From assembly GCF_027111255.2 (NCBI RefSeq), contig NZ_CP114285.2:3596001-3660000 (forward strand): DNA of 64,000 nucleotides, read 5' to 3'. The position numbers and the translations under genes were made by a program. The notes below the pieces were generated by a model. The model saw only the letters and a list, made by a program, of their open reading frames with translations. It was not told the DNA's origin and did no database searches. Shown here piece by piece: positions 35,834 through 44,140 of this stretch (within the stretch, counting starts at the first letter, position 1; each line of letters opens with the position of its first letter). The DNA is from Flavobacterium flavigenum (GTDB lineage: Bacteria; Bacteroidota; Bacteroidia; Flavobacteriales; Flavobacteriaceae).

Positions 35834-36034
35834 ATGAGCACTTTGAACTACTTGGCAAAAAAGATTTCTACATTGAAAAACATAAGGACTAAAAAAAATA
35901 ACCCGCCGCCAAAAAATGAATTGATACATCCAAGATTTGGAGTTACTGAAAACAATACTAAAACTGAAAAGAAAAATCCGGACTCTTTATTGTTTTTAAT
36001 GTATTCTAAAGAAAATGAAACGCTTTTCATCTAA
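35834..36034 (+). CDS. Small protein D (66 aa) with conserved C-terminal tail
   Basis: MSTLNYLAKKISTLKNI, a basic Pro-containing middle (TKKNNPPPKNELIHPRFGV) and the tail SLLFLMYSKENETLFI at the very end. It is the counterpart of the 56-aa protein at 33600 and occupies the same place in the duplicated module. The tail is conserved and the rest is not, so the C-terminus is probably the working part. No known family. Confidence 0.65.
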   Translation: MSTLNYLAKKISTLKNIRTKKNNPPPKNELIHPRFGVTENNTKTEKKNPDSLLFLMYSKENETLFI

Positions 36035-36161
36035 AATAAAACGTATTTCAAATAGGTAATACCTGCTTAATTTTACTGGGCATTTTTGTTCGGTAATTTT
36101 TTGCGTAAAATAGTTTTTGTTTGTAATATATTGAATAAGCGAAAGAATCTGTTGAGATAAA

Positions 36162-36193
36162 TTTGTTTGTTTAAGAAATTAGTAGTTAATTTG
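36162..36193 (+). promoter_or_regulatory. Possible promoter before the metX riboswitch
   Basis: TTTG at 36162-36165 and TTAATTTG at 36186-36193, 20 bases apart. The -7 box departs from TAnnTTTG at its second base. It is not certain whether metX is transcribed from here, by read-through from the leader module, or both. Confidence 0.4.
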
Positions 36194-36222
36194 CACCGTT
36201 AAGTTCAGAAACGTATTGAAAT

Positions 36223-36326
36223 GTTATAAAGAAAGGACGAGGGATTAGACCCGATGAATCCTTAGCAACCCTTCGGTAAAGCGAAGAAGGTGCTGCATTC
36301 TACCACGCCCAACGTGGAAAGATAAC
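36223..36326 (+). ncRNA. SAM-I (S-box) riboswitch upstream of metX
   Basis: The conserved S-box core is evident: gaaaggacgagggattagac, then ccgatgaatccttagcaacc, then a short hairpin and aaggtgctgcattctacca, closing with gataac, which pairs imperfectly with gttata at the start (P1). It lies 74 bases ahead of the metX start. No strong terminator follows, only a short tctag/ctaga hairpin, so it may act on translation initiation. Confidence 0.93.
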
Positions 36327-36399
36327 AATAAGAGTTTTTCTAGTTTCGTTCTAGACTTTCTTTCTAATATTTCCATATACAAATCAAAAAATAAAAGAT

Positions 36400-37368
36400 T
36401 TGAAATTGGAAAGTATACCAAACCCTATCATATTAAAAGATTTCACTACTGAAAGTGGTGCTTTATATAATTCATTACCCTTAAGTTTTGCACTTTTTGG
36501 TTTGCCATTACACAGTGCTCCCGTTGTTCTGGTCAATCATGCCTTAACAGGAAATGCGCAGGTTACTGGGGAAAATGGCTGGTGGAATGATTTAATTGGA
36601 GAAGGAAAAACAATCGACACGACTAAATATTCCGTTTTAGCATTTAATGTTCCGGGTAACGGGAGCGATTCTTTCAGTATTGAAAATTATCAGGATTTTA
36701 CAGCAAGGGATGTTGCCCGAATTTTTTTGAAAGGAGTTGAAGCTTTACAAATTGAACAGCTTTATGCTATTATCGGAGGGTCAGTTGGTGGCGGAATTGC
36801 CTGGGAAATGCTGGCATTGGCTCCGAACATCACCAAAAAATTAATTCCGATTGCAACCGATTGGAAATCCACCGACTGGATGATTGCCAACTGTTTTTTA
36901 CAGGAACAAATCCTGAACAATTCGTCAAAACCAATTGAAGATGCCCGAATTCATGCGATGTTGTGTTATCGTTCTCCAGAATCATTCAAAGAAAAATTTC
37001 AGCGAACGATTAATCAGGATCTTTTGATTTTTAATATTGAAAGCTGGCTGGCACATCATGGCAAAAAGTTGCAGCAACGTTATCAGCTTTCCTCTTATAA
37101 ACTGATGAACCAATTGCTGAAAACCATAGATATTACAAGGAATAGTGAAGATTTTGAAACGTTGCTTTGTAAAACAACAGCAGCTATTCACATTATTGCA
37201 ATCGATTCGGATTTGTTTTTTACACCAAAAGAAAATCTGGAAACCTATAATGAATTAAAAAAGTTCAAGGAAAATGTTTTTTACAGCGAAATAAATTCGG
37301 TGCACGGCCATGACGCTTTTTTAATCGAGTACAAACAATTAGATAATTTACTTGCTGCTATTTTTTAG
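36400..37368 (+). CDS. metX: Homoserine O-acetyltransferase-like alpha/beta hydrolase
   Basis: 322 aa. MetX-type fold: VVLVNHALTGNAQV (oxyanion region), the nucleophile elbow GGSVGGGIAWEMLAL, an Asp near IIAIDSD and the final His in VHGHDAFLIEY. It acetylates (or succinylates) homoserine to feed metY/metZ. The start is a TTG; there is no better ATG nearby, and homology begins at once. Shorter than typical MetX (about 370 aa) because it lacks part of the lid. It is under a SAM riboswitch and 21 bases ahead of thrA, so the two form an operon. Confidence 0.88.
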   Translation: MKLESIPNPIILKDFTTESGALYNSLPLSFALFGLPLHSAPVVLVNHALTGNAQVTGENGWWNDLIGEGKTIDTTKYSVLAFNVPGNGSDSFSIENYQDFTARDVARIFLKGVEALQIEQLYAIIGGSVGGGIAWEMLALAPNITKKLIPIATDWKSTDWMIANCFLQEQILNNSSKPIEDARIHAMLCYRSPESFKEKFQRTINQDLLIFNIESWLAHHGKKLQQRYQLSSYKLMNQLLKTIDITRNSEDFETLLCKTTAAIHIIAIDSDLFFTPKENLETYNELKKFKENVFYSEINSVHGHDAFLIEYKQLDNLLAAIF

Positions 37369-37389
37369 CAGAAATAATAAAAAGATACA

Positions 37390-39801
37390 ATGAAAATATT
37401 AAAATTTGGAGGTAAATCATTATCCAACGGAGAAGGACTTAACAAGGTTGTCTCAATCATTGAAGAAAAAGTAAACCAGGGAGAAAAAATTGCTGTAGTA
37501 GTTTCTGCAAGAGGAAACGCTACAGATGAATTAGAATATATTTTAAAAATTGCCGCTAAAAACGGTGACTACAAACGATTATTAGAAAATTTTAAAACCT
37601 ACCAAATTTCAGATTATCCTCAGGTTGATTTGTCTGAGGAGTTTACTATTTTGGATAAACTTTATGAAGGGGTAAGTCTGATTGGTGATTATAGTAACAA
37701 AATCAAAGATCAGATTTTGTCTAAAGGCGAATTGCTTTCGGCTAAATTATTAACGGCTATTTTGATTGAAAAAGGTATTCCGGCGAATTTTACCGATTCA
37801 AGGGATTTGCTTAAAACAGATTCTAAATTTGGTGATGCGCAGCCTTTGGAACAGCTTTCCAAAAAAAATGTGGTTAATTATTTTAAAGAACACGATAAAA
37901 AGGTTAATATCATAACTGGTTTTATTGGTTCGAATAATAATAATGACACTACGACTTTAGGAAGAAACGGCAGTAATTACACGGCTTCCCTAATTGCTAA
38001 TTATTTGAATGCAGAAGAATTACAAAACTTTACGCATGTTGACGGAATTTATACCGCAAATCCGGATTTGGTTGAAGATGCTAAAAAAATCGAATTTTTA
38101 TCATTCAATGAAGCGAATGAATTAGCGAATTTTGGAGCTACAATTCTACATGCCAAAACGATTATTCCTTTGTTGGAAAAAAATATTCCGCTTCGAATCC
38201 TAAACACATTCAATCATGAAAATCGCGGCACTTTAATCACTTCTGATTCTACTAAAGAAGGAATCAAGACACTTTCGGTTCTTGAAAACGTTTCCCTTTT
38301 AAATCTTGAAGGTCGCGGACTGCTTGGAAAAGCAGGAGTTGATGCCCGAATTTTTAAAGTAATGGGCGATCACAATATCAGTGTAAGTATCATTTCGCAA
38401 GGATCTTCAGAAAGAGGAATCGGATTGGTTGTAGCCACTGATAAAGCGACAACAGCAATGGTTGAACTGGAGAAAGAATTCGAAAATGACTTTTATTCGA
38501 AAGATGTAAACCAGATTACAGTAACAGATAATGTTTCAGTTATTTCCATCATTGGCCAGGATTTGAGTACTTTTCATAAACCATATACAGCATTAATCAA
38601 GAATAAAATTGTTCCGATATTGTTTAACAACACCGTTACGGGTAAAAACGTGAGTTTGGTGGTTAAAAAATCAGAACTGAATAAAGCGTTAAACGTAATT
38701 CACGGAGAGATTTTCGGGGTTTCAAAGAAAATTAATATCGCTGTTTTTGGTCACGGATTAGTAGGCGGGACTTTGATCAACCAAATTTTAGAATCGGCTG
38801 ATGCCATTGAAAAACGTAAAGGGATTAAACTGAATGTTTTTGCTATAGCAAATTCTAAAAAACTGGTTTTAGATAAAAATGGTGTTACTTCTGACTGGAA
38901 AAATGAAATCCACAACAAAGGGCTTGATTACACCATTCAGGATATTATTGATTACGCAGATAAATACCATTTAGAAAACTTAATTGCGATTGACAACACG
39001 GCAAGTGCTTCATTTGTAGAAAATTATATCAAGCTTGCAGAGAGCAGTTTCGATTTAATTTCTTCTAACAAAGTGGCTAATACACTGAGTTATGGTTTTT
39101 ATAAAGAATTAAGAAAAGTTCTGGCTGAAAATCAAAAGAATTACTTATACGAAACCAATGTTGGTGCAGGTTTACCCTTAATTGATACGATAAAATTACT
39201 GCATCTTTCTGGTGAGAATATCACTAAGATAAAAGGTGTTTTCTCTGGTACATTGAGCTATTTATTTAATAATTTCTCTGCAAAAGAGGCTCCGTTTAGT
39301 GAAATCCTGCAGGAAGCTATTGATAGCGGATATACAGAACCGGATCCGCGTGAGGATTTATGTGGAAATGATGTGGGAAGAAAATTATTGATTCTGGCAA
39401 GAGAATTAGATTTGCAGAATGAATTCGAAGAAATATCTATTCAGAATTTAATTCCGGAACATTTACGTGAAGGAAATGTTTCAGATTTCTTAACGAAACT
39501 GAAAGAATTTGACCCGATTTACGACAAAATAAAAGCCGACCAAAAACCAAATCACGTTTTAAGATATATTGGTGAATTGTCCGGAGATTTGCAGAATGAC
39601 AAAGGAAATCTTGAAGTGAAATTGGTTTCAGTTCCCTCAGATACAGCCCTTGGAGGATTAAAAGGCTCTGATTCTTTCTTCGAAATCTATACAGAATCTT
39701 ACGGAGACCGACCAATTGTAATTCAGGGAGCCGGAGCAGGTTCGGCAGTAACGGCAAGAGGGGTTTTCGGTGATATTTTGAGATTGTCGGATAAAGGGTA
39801 A
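37390..39801 (+). CDS. thrA: Bifunctional aspartokinase / homoserine dehydrogenase
   Basis: 803 aa. The N-terminal aspartokinase begins MKILKFGGKSL and contains TTTLGRNGSNYTASLIA. Two ACT-type regulatory segments follow (DARIFKVMGDHNISVSIISQ). The homoserine dehydrogenase half begins near residue 450 (IAVFGHGLVGGTLINQILES, NAD(P)-binding), with SSNKVAN, ETNVGAGLPLIDTI and GYTEPDPREDLCGNDVGRK. It supplies homoserine to metX directly upstream. Coupling to a SAM riboswitch suggests that this copy serves methionine rather than threonine synthesis. Confidence 0.97.
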   Translation: MKILKFGGKSLSNGEGLNKVVSIIEEKVNQGEKIAVVVSARGNATDELEYILKIAAKNGDYKRLLENFKTYQISDYPQVDLSEEFTILDKLYEGVSLIGDYSNKIKDQILSKGELLSAKLLTAILIEKGIPANFTDSRDLLKTDSKFGDAQPLEQLSKKNVVNYFKEHDKKVNIITGFIGSNNNNDTTTLGRNGSNYTASLIANYLNAEELQNFTHVDGIYTANPDLVEDAKKIEFLSFNEANELANFGATILHAKTIIPLLEKNIPLRILNTFNHENRGTLITSDSTKEGIKTLSVLENVSLLNLEGRGLLGKAGVDARIFKVMGDHNISVSIISQGSSERGIGLVVATDKATTAMVELEKEFENDFYSKDVNQITVTDNVSVISIIGQDLSTFHKPYTALIKNKIVPILFNNTVTGKNVSLVVKKSELNKALNVIHGEIFGVSKKINIAVFGHGLVGGTLINQILESADAIEKRKGIKLNVFAIANSKKLVLDKNGVTSDWKNEIHNKGLDYTIQDIIDYADKYHLENLIAIDNTASASFVENYIKLAESSFDLISSNKVANTLSYGFYKELRKVLAENQKNYLYETNVGAGLPLIDTIKLLHLSGENITKIKGVFSGTLSYLFNNFSAKEAPFSEILQEAIDSGYTEPDPREDLCGNDVGRKLLILARELDLQNEFEEISIQNLIPEHLREGNVSDFLTKLKEFDPIYDKIKADQKPNHVLRYIGELSGDLQNDKGNLEVKLVSVPSDTALGGLKGSDSFFEIYTESYGDRPIVIQGAGAGSAVTARGVFGDILRLSDKG

Positions 39802-39841
39802 TTGATTTTAGATTGCAGATTTTAGAATTGCTAAGCCTAGT

Positions 39842-39943
39842 TTGTCATTTCGACAAAGGAGAAATCACACAAGAAATTCCGCAAAGAAATTTGTTGATCT
39901 TTGTCGATTCACATGTGTGATTTCTCGTTCCTCGAAATGACAA
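39842..39943. repeat. Inverted repeat, ttgtcatttcgac family, copy 1
   Basis: Arms of 29 bases (39842-39870 and 39915-39943) with three mismatches. The same arms recur at 59995-60087. A flavobacterial intergenic palindrome family; here between thrA and the OsmC gene. Confidence 0.8.
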
Positions 39944-39976
39944 GATTGAGAATAAAAAACAAAAAACAACAACACA

Positions 39977-40408
39977 ATGAAAATAACATTAGACAGAGTA
40001 AACGAAAACTTCCATTTTCAATTAAAAAATGAACGTGGACATATAGTAAATGTAGATGCCAGACCAGAATTTGGAGGTAATGATATGGGACCAAGCCCAA
40101 TGGAATTGGTTTTGATGGGTGTAGCGGGCTGCAGTGGAATCGACATGATCTCAATCCTTAAGAAACAACGTCAGGAAATCACTTCTTTTAAAGCTGAGGT
40201 TGAAGGAGAGCGTGTTCAGGTTGGAGAAGCCAAGCCATTTAAAGATATTTATGTAGTTTTTTCTTTGGAAGGAAACATAAAAGAAGACAAAGCAGCAAAA
40301 GCAGCACAATTATCTTTCGAAAAATACTGCTCGGTTTCTAAAACAGTTGAGCCTACAGCAACCATTCATTACAAAGTAATTTTGAACGGGGTGGAATTGG
40401 AAAAATAA
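39977..40408 (+). CDS. OsmC-family protein
   Basis: 143 aa. The OsmC/Ohr fold is indicated by GPSPMELVLMGVAGCSGIDM, which carries the first reactive Cys, and CSVSKTVEPTATIHYKV with the second. OsmC proteins reduce organic hydroperoxides or carry low-molecular thiol or sulfane modifications. It sits between thrA and metZ, so a link to sulfur handling is plausible, but the family is not specific enough to say so. Confidence 0.9.
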   Translation: MKITLDRVNENFHFQLKNERGHIVNVDARPEFGGNDMGPSPMELVLMGVAGCSGIDMISILKKQRQEITSFKAEVEGERVQVGEAKPFKDIYVVFSLEGNIKEDKAAKAAQLSFEKYCSVSKTVEPTATIHYKVILNGVELEK

Positions 40409-40585
40409 AATAATTAGAAAATTAGTCAATTAGAGAATGAGATAATTTCTTAGACTGATTATTAAAAAATAAAAATTCGCATCATATTTCTTAGTGAATC
40501 TCTGAGTTTTTTTGCGAGTCTTTGTGCAATTAAAAAAAACGAATTAGTGCCAATTTGTGCAATTCGTGTTAAATAAAAAAACAAA

Positions 40586-41758
40586 ATGAACGAACAAGAA
40601 TTTGGTTTTGAAACTCAAGCCATCAGAACACATTTAGAGAAATCGCAATTTCAGGAGCACTCAACTCCTTTATATTTATCTTCAAGTTTTGTCTTTGAAG
40701 ATGCAGAGGATATGAGAGCATCTTTCACTGAAGAAAAAGTACGTAATATCTACTCACGTTTCAGTAATCCAAACACAACAGAGTTTGTAGATAAGGTTTG
40801 TGCTATGGAAGGGGCTGAGGCAGGGTATGCTTTTGCAACTGGTATGGCAGCAATTTATTCGACTTTTGCGGCTTTGTTGGATTCAGGAGATCATATTGTT
40901 TCTGCAGGGAGTGTTTTTGGCTCAACTCACGCGTTGTTTATGACTTATTTTCCAAAATGGAATATTGAAACCACTTATTTTGATATCAACAAACCAGAAA
41001 CCGTAGAAGCTTGTATCAAGCCAAATACTAAAATTTTATACGCTGAAACACCTACAAATCCAGGTGTTGATGTAATTGATTTAGAATTATTAGGACAAAT
41101 AGCGAAGAAACACAATTTGATTTTGATAATTGACAACTGTTTTGCTACGCCATATATTCAACAGCCAATTAAATACGGAGCACATATAGTAGTTCATTCT
41201 GCTACAAAATTAATGGATGGGCAAGGACGTGTTTTAGGAGGTGTTGCGGTTGGTAATGCAGAGTTAATTCGTAAAATATATTTGTTTTCAAGAAATACAG
41301 GACCGGCAATGTCGCCATTTAATGCGTGGGTTTTGTCAAAAAGTTTAGAAACTTTGGCTGTTCGTGTTGACAGACATTGTGAAAATGCTTTAAAAGTTGC
41401 TGAATTTTTAGAAAGTCACCCAAATGTGAACAGCGTGAAATATCCGTTTTTAAAATCACACCCAAAATATGAAATTGCCAAAAAACAAATGCTTTTAGGA
41501 GGTAATATTATTGCATTTGAAATCAAAGGCGGAATCGAAGCTGGGCGTAAATTTTTGGATAAAATTAAATTGTGCTCACTTTCAGCAAATATTGGTGATG
41601 TAAAAACGATTGTAACACATCCGGCGTCAACTACACACAGTAAATTGTCTGTAGAAGAAAAGTTGGCTGTTGGAATCACGGAAGGTTTAGTACGTGTTTC
41701 TGTAGGTTTGGAAACTGTAAAAGACGTAATTGCTGATTTAGAACAGGCCCTTTCCTGA
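40586..41758 (+). CDS. metZ: O-acylhomoserine sulfhydrylase / cystathionine gamma-synthase-type PLP enzyme
   Basis: 390 aa, Cys/Met-metabolism PLP family. FGFETQAIRTHLE and HSTPLYLSSSFVFEDAEDM at the start, YSRFSNPNTTEFVDKVCAME, the PLP lysine in VVHSATKLMDGQGRVLGG, and THPASTTHSKLS near the end. DGQGR after the lysine and the SP-FNAW stretch favour O-succinyl- or O-acetylhomoserine sulfhydrylase (MetZ) over cystathionine gamma-synthase (MetB). With metY at 33840 the genome has two potential routes for this step. Confidence 0.85.
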   Translation: MNEQEFGFETQAIRTHLEKSQFQEHSTPLYLSSSFVFEDAEDMRASFTEEKVRNIYSRFSNPNTTEFVDKVCAMEGAEAGYAFATGMAAIYSTFAALLDSGDHIVSAGSVFGSTHALFMTYFPKWNIETTYFDINKPETVEACIKPNTKILYAETPTNPGVDVIDLELLGQIAKKHNLILIIDNCFATPYIQQPIKYGAHIVVHSATKLMDGQGRVLGGVAVGNAELIRKIYLFSRNTGPAMSPFNAWVLSKSLETLAVRVDRHCENALKVAEFLESHPNVNSVKYPFLKSHPKYEIAKKQMLLGGNIIAFEIKGGIEAGRKFLDKIKLCSLSANIGDVKTIVTHPASTTHSKLSVEEKLAVGITEGLVRVSVGLETVKDVIADLEQALS

Positions 41759-41793
41759 TTTTTGAATTCCTTAGGTTATTATTTCAATGATAT

Positions 41794-41842
41794 AAATGAC
41801 GATTTTAACGGTGATTTTTACTATTAAATCGTCATTTGATTT
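41794..41842 (+). terminator. Probable metZ terminator
   Basis: Stem aaatgacgattttaa / ttaaatcgtcattt followed by gatttt; long stem, weak T run. Confidence 0.55.
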
Positions 41843-41919
41843 TAGTGTTTGTTATTACAAAAAGTATATTTTTGTTTTTTATACGAAGTTTATACTAACA
41901 AATAACAAACAACTAACTC

Positions 41920-42420
41920 ATGAGTAACTCTACTTATATTCTTGATGACAAATTATTAGCTTCTAGCGGAAGCCGTTTTCTAAACTATATTTTAGATATT
42001 GTTGTCATCATTGCTTTAATCTTTGCTTTATCTTTTATTTTTGCTGTCCTGGCAAGTCTTTTGGATTTAAATGAATTCTTATTGTGGATGGGGAATTTGA
42101 GTGATTGGGAAGGGCAATTGATTTTTGTGGTAATTTCTATTTTTTATTATTCACTTACTGAAGGTCTTTTTGGAAGATCTTTGGGTAAATTAATTACAGG
42201 AACTGTTGTTGTCGATGAAAATGGAGTAAAACCTTCGTTCGGAGTTATTCTGAAAAGAACATTATGCAGGTTTATTCCTTTTGACGTTTTTTCCTTTTTA
42301 GGAAGCCGAGGCTGGCATGACTCAATTTCTGAAACCTATGTTGTAAATAAAAAAGATTTAGAAAATGAAGTAAAGTTATTTCATGAATTTAATTTAATCG
42401 GAAACAAAGAAGTAATTTGA
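41920..42420 (+). CDS. RDD-family membrane protein
   Basis: 166 aa with three hydrophobic helices (IVVIIALIFALSFIFAVLAS, IFVVISIFYYSLTEGLFG and the region around FGVILKRTLCRF). The RDD-type signature SSGSRFLNYILDIVVI and GRSLGKLITGTVVV are present. Function unknown; possibly an ion exchanger or membrane anchor. It appears monocistronic. Confidence 0.8.
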   Translation: MSNSTYILDDKLLASSGSRFLNYILDIVVIIALIFALSFIFAVLASLLDLNEFLLWMGNLSDWEGQLIFVVISIFYYSLTEGLFGRSLGKLITGTVVVDENGVKPSFGVILKRTLCRFIPFDVFSFLGSRGWHDSISETYVVNKKDLENEVKLFHEFNLIGNKEVI

Positions 42421-42560
42421 TAGGTATTGTAGTATTTAACATTTTACCTTCTATTTTTTTCCATTTAAAAAGCTTATTTTTGATGCATAAAAAAGTGGGC
42501 TGCTTATTTAGCTAAGCGAGTAATAAAAATTATAAGCAGTTTACAATCTAAATCTTAAAA

Positions 42561-42971
42561 ATGCTTTCAAAGAAAACAAAATACGGAATTAAAGCTTTGA
42601 CATATTTGGCAAGACGCGAAAATAATGAACCCGTTCAAATTGCTGAGATAGCCAAAAACGAACATATTTCAATTAAATTTCTGGAAAGTATTTTGTTGCT
42701 GTTAAGAAACTCTGGTTTTTTGGGTGCCAAAAAAGGAAAAGGCGGCGGTTATTATCTGATTAAAGAACCAAAAGACATCAGCATGGCAAAAGTGTATCGT
42801 ATTCTGGAAGGTCCAATAGCACTGTTGCCTTGTGCCAGTCATAATTTTTATGAAAAATGTGATGACTGCGATGATGAGACTACTTGCGCTGCAAGACGTC
42901 TGATGACTGAAGTTCGTGATAATACACTCAAAATACTGGAAAGTAATTCTTTGGCAGATATTGCATTTTAA
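42561..42971 (+). CDS. Rrf2-family transcriptional regulator
   Basis: 136 aa. The winged HTH is typical (MLSKKTKYGIKALTYLARRE, IAKNEHISIKFLESILLLLR, KGKGGGYYLIKEP). The C-terminal half has four Cys (CASHNFYEKCDDCDDETTC), suitable for an Fe-S cluster or thiol sensing as in IscR, NsrR or CymR. Its location beside permeases and the sulfate-assimilation operon favours a CymR/CysR-like role in sulfur control. Direct target sites are not identifiable with certainty. Confidence 0.9.
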   Translation: MLSKKTKYGIKALTYLARRENNEPVQIAEIAKNEHISIKFLESILLLLRNSGFLGAKKGKGGGYYLIKEPKDISMAKVYRILEGPIALLPCASHNFYEKCDDCDDETTCAARRLMTEVRDNTLKILESNSLADIAF

Positions 42972-42990
42972 TATTACAGAATTAATAATA

Positions 42991-43032
42991 AAAATGACCA
43001 TTTCTAAAAATTTCAGAAATGGTCATTTTTTA
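42991..43032. terminator. Terminator between the Rrf2 and TauE/SafE genes
   Basis: Stem aaaaatgaccatttct / agaaatggtcattttt with T and A tracts on the two sides; works for both convergent genes. Confidence 0.85.
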
Positions 43033-43048
43033 TATATAATGTTTTAAT

Positions 43049-43831
43049 CTAAAAAATCAATTTATATCCCGCTAAAAAAAGCATGACTGCAATTGCGTTT
43101 CTAAGAAATTGATCCGGAACTTTTCCACTTAGCATACTTCCTATAAAAATTCCTGGCAGCGAACCTAATAATAACTGTCCTAACAATATTAAATCCAGAT
43201 TACCCATTGAGGCATGTCCAATTCCGGCAACTAATGTTAATGGAACTGCATGCGCAATTTCAGTTCCTACTAATCGAGGTGTTGGCAATAAAGGATAAAG
43301 AAAAAATAATGTAACGGTTCCCAATGCACCGGCACCAATAGAGGTCAAAGTTACTGTCGCACCTAGTAAAACGCCAATTCCGATAGTCAGCATATTTTGA
43401 GTGGTGCTTTCGCTGTGAAATTTATCGCCGGCATGTTTTTGAGAAAACTTTAATATCCTTTGTTTAAATATAATAGCTACCGATGTAAAAAGTAACGCCC
43501 AGCCTAAACTTTTTTTAATAACCTGATTCACAGTTTCAATATCAGTTTTAATATTATTTAGAATCCATAAAGTCAGTAAGGCTGCCGGAACACTTCCTAA
43601 GGTTAGCCAGCCTGTAATCGACCAGTTTATATTACTTTTTTTATTGTGCACAAATACCCCCCCCATTTTGGTAAAAGCAGCATAAAGTAAATCGGTACCT
43701 ACAGCTTTTGTAGGGGGAATACCAAAATATAATAAAATTGGTGTCATTAAAGAGCCACCTCCAACGCCTGTCAGGCCTACTACAAAGCCAACAACTAAAC
43801 CTGCAATAACTAAACCTATTTGAAAATCCAT
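43049..43831 (-). CDS. TauE/SafE-family sulfite exporter-like permease (1)
   Basis: 260 aa, about eight membrane helices. The family repeat appears twice: GLTGVGGGSLMTPILLYFGI near the N-terminus and SIGAGALGTVTLFFLYPLL in the second half. These permeases move sulfite, sulfoacetate or other organosulfur anions. It faces the Rrf2 gene convergently and the cys operon divergently, so sulfur transport is likely; direction of transport is not known. Confidence 0.88.
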   Translation of the reverse strand: MDFQIGLVIAGLVVGFVVGLTGVGGGSLMTPILLYFGIPPTKAVGTDLLYAAFTKMGGVFVHNKKSNINWSITGWLTLGSVPAALLTLWILNNIKTDIETVNQVIKKSLGWALLFTSVAIIFKQRILKFSQKHAGDKFHSESTTQNMLTIGIGVLLGATVTLTSIGAGALGTVTLFFLYPLLPTPRLVGTEIAHAVPLTLVAGIGHASMGNLDLILLGQLLLGSLPGIFIGSMLSGKVPDQFLRNAIAVMLFLAGYKLIF

Positions 43832-44053
43832 AAATAAAAGTTTGGCGCAAAAATAGAAACAATTTTATAATTATCCTATGGAAATGGTAGGCTTTAAAAG
43901 TATATCTTTGAAACTTTAAATAATTTTGAGTATATGTGTCTTAAAAACAATGATATATGATTTTAGATTTGTTGAATTTATTTATTAGCCTATTAAAATA
44001 TCCTTAAAATTTGATTTTAAGAAGTTTAGAAGTGTAAAAAGTTAAAGAATTGT

Positions 44054-44083
44054 TTTGATATTTAGAAATAAGTAGTAATTTTG
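44054..44083 (+). promoter_or_regulatory. Promoter of the cys operon
   Basis: TTTG at 44054-44057, 18 bases, TAATTTTG at 44076-44083, an exact TAnnTTTG box. Just downstream, ctactaacccgatagg (44093-44108) sits at the expected start site and has a weak dyad (CTA-N9-TAG), a possible Rrf2 operator. Confidence 0.6.
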
Positions 44084-44140
44084 CTTTTCAATCTACTAAC
44101 CCGATAGGATAATGGATTTTAGCAAGGAAACCCTGTAATT

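Noticed and set aside
35848..36030. 60-aa minus-strand frame opposite small protein D
   Set aside because: The plus-strand gene has a conserved tail with a paralogue; the antisense frame has no counterpart opposite small protein C.
42702..43001. 99-aa minus-strand frame over the Rrf2 gene
   Set aside because: Shadow of the regulator and its terminator; Cys/Phe-rich composition typical of antisense frames.
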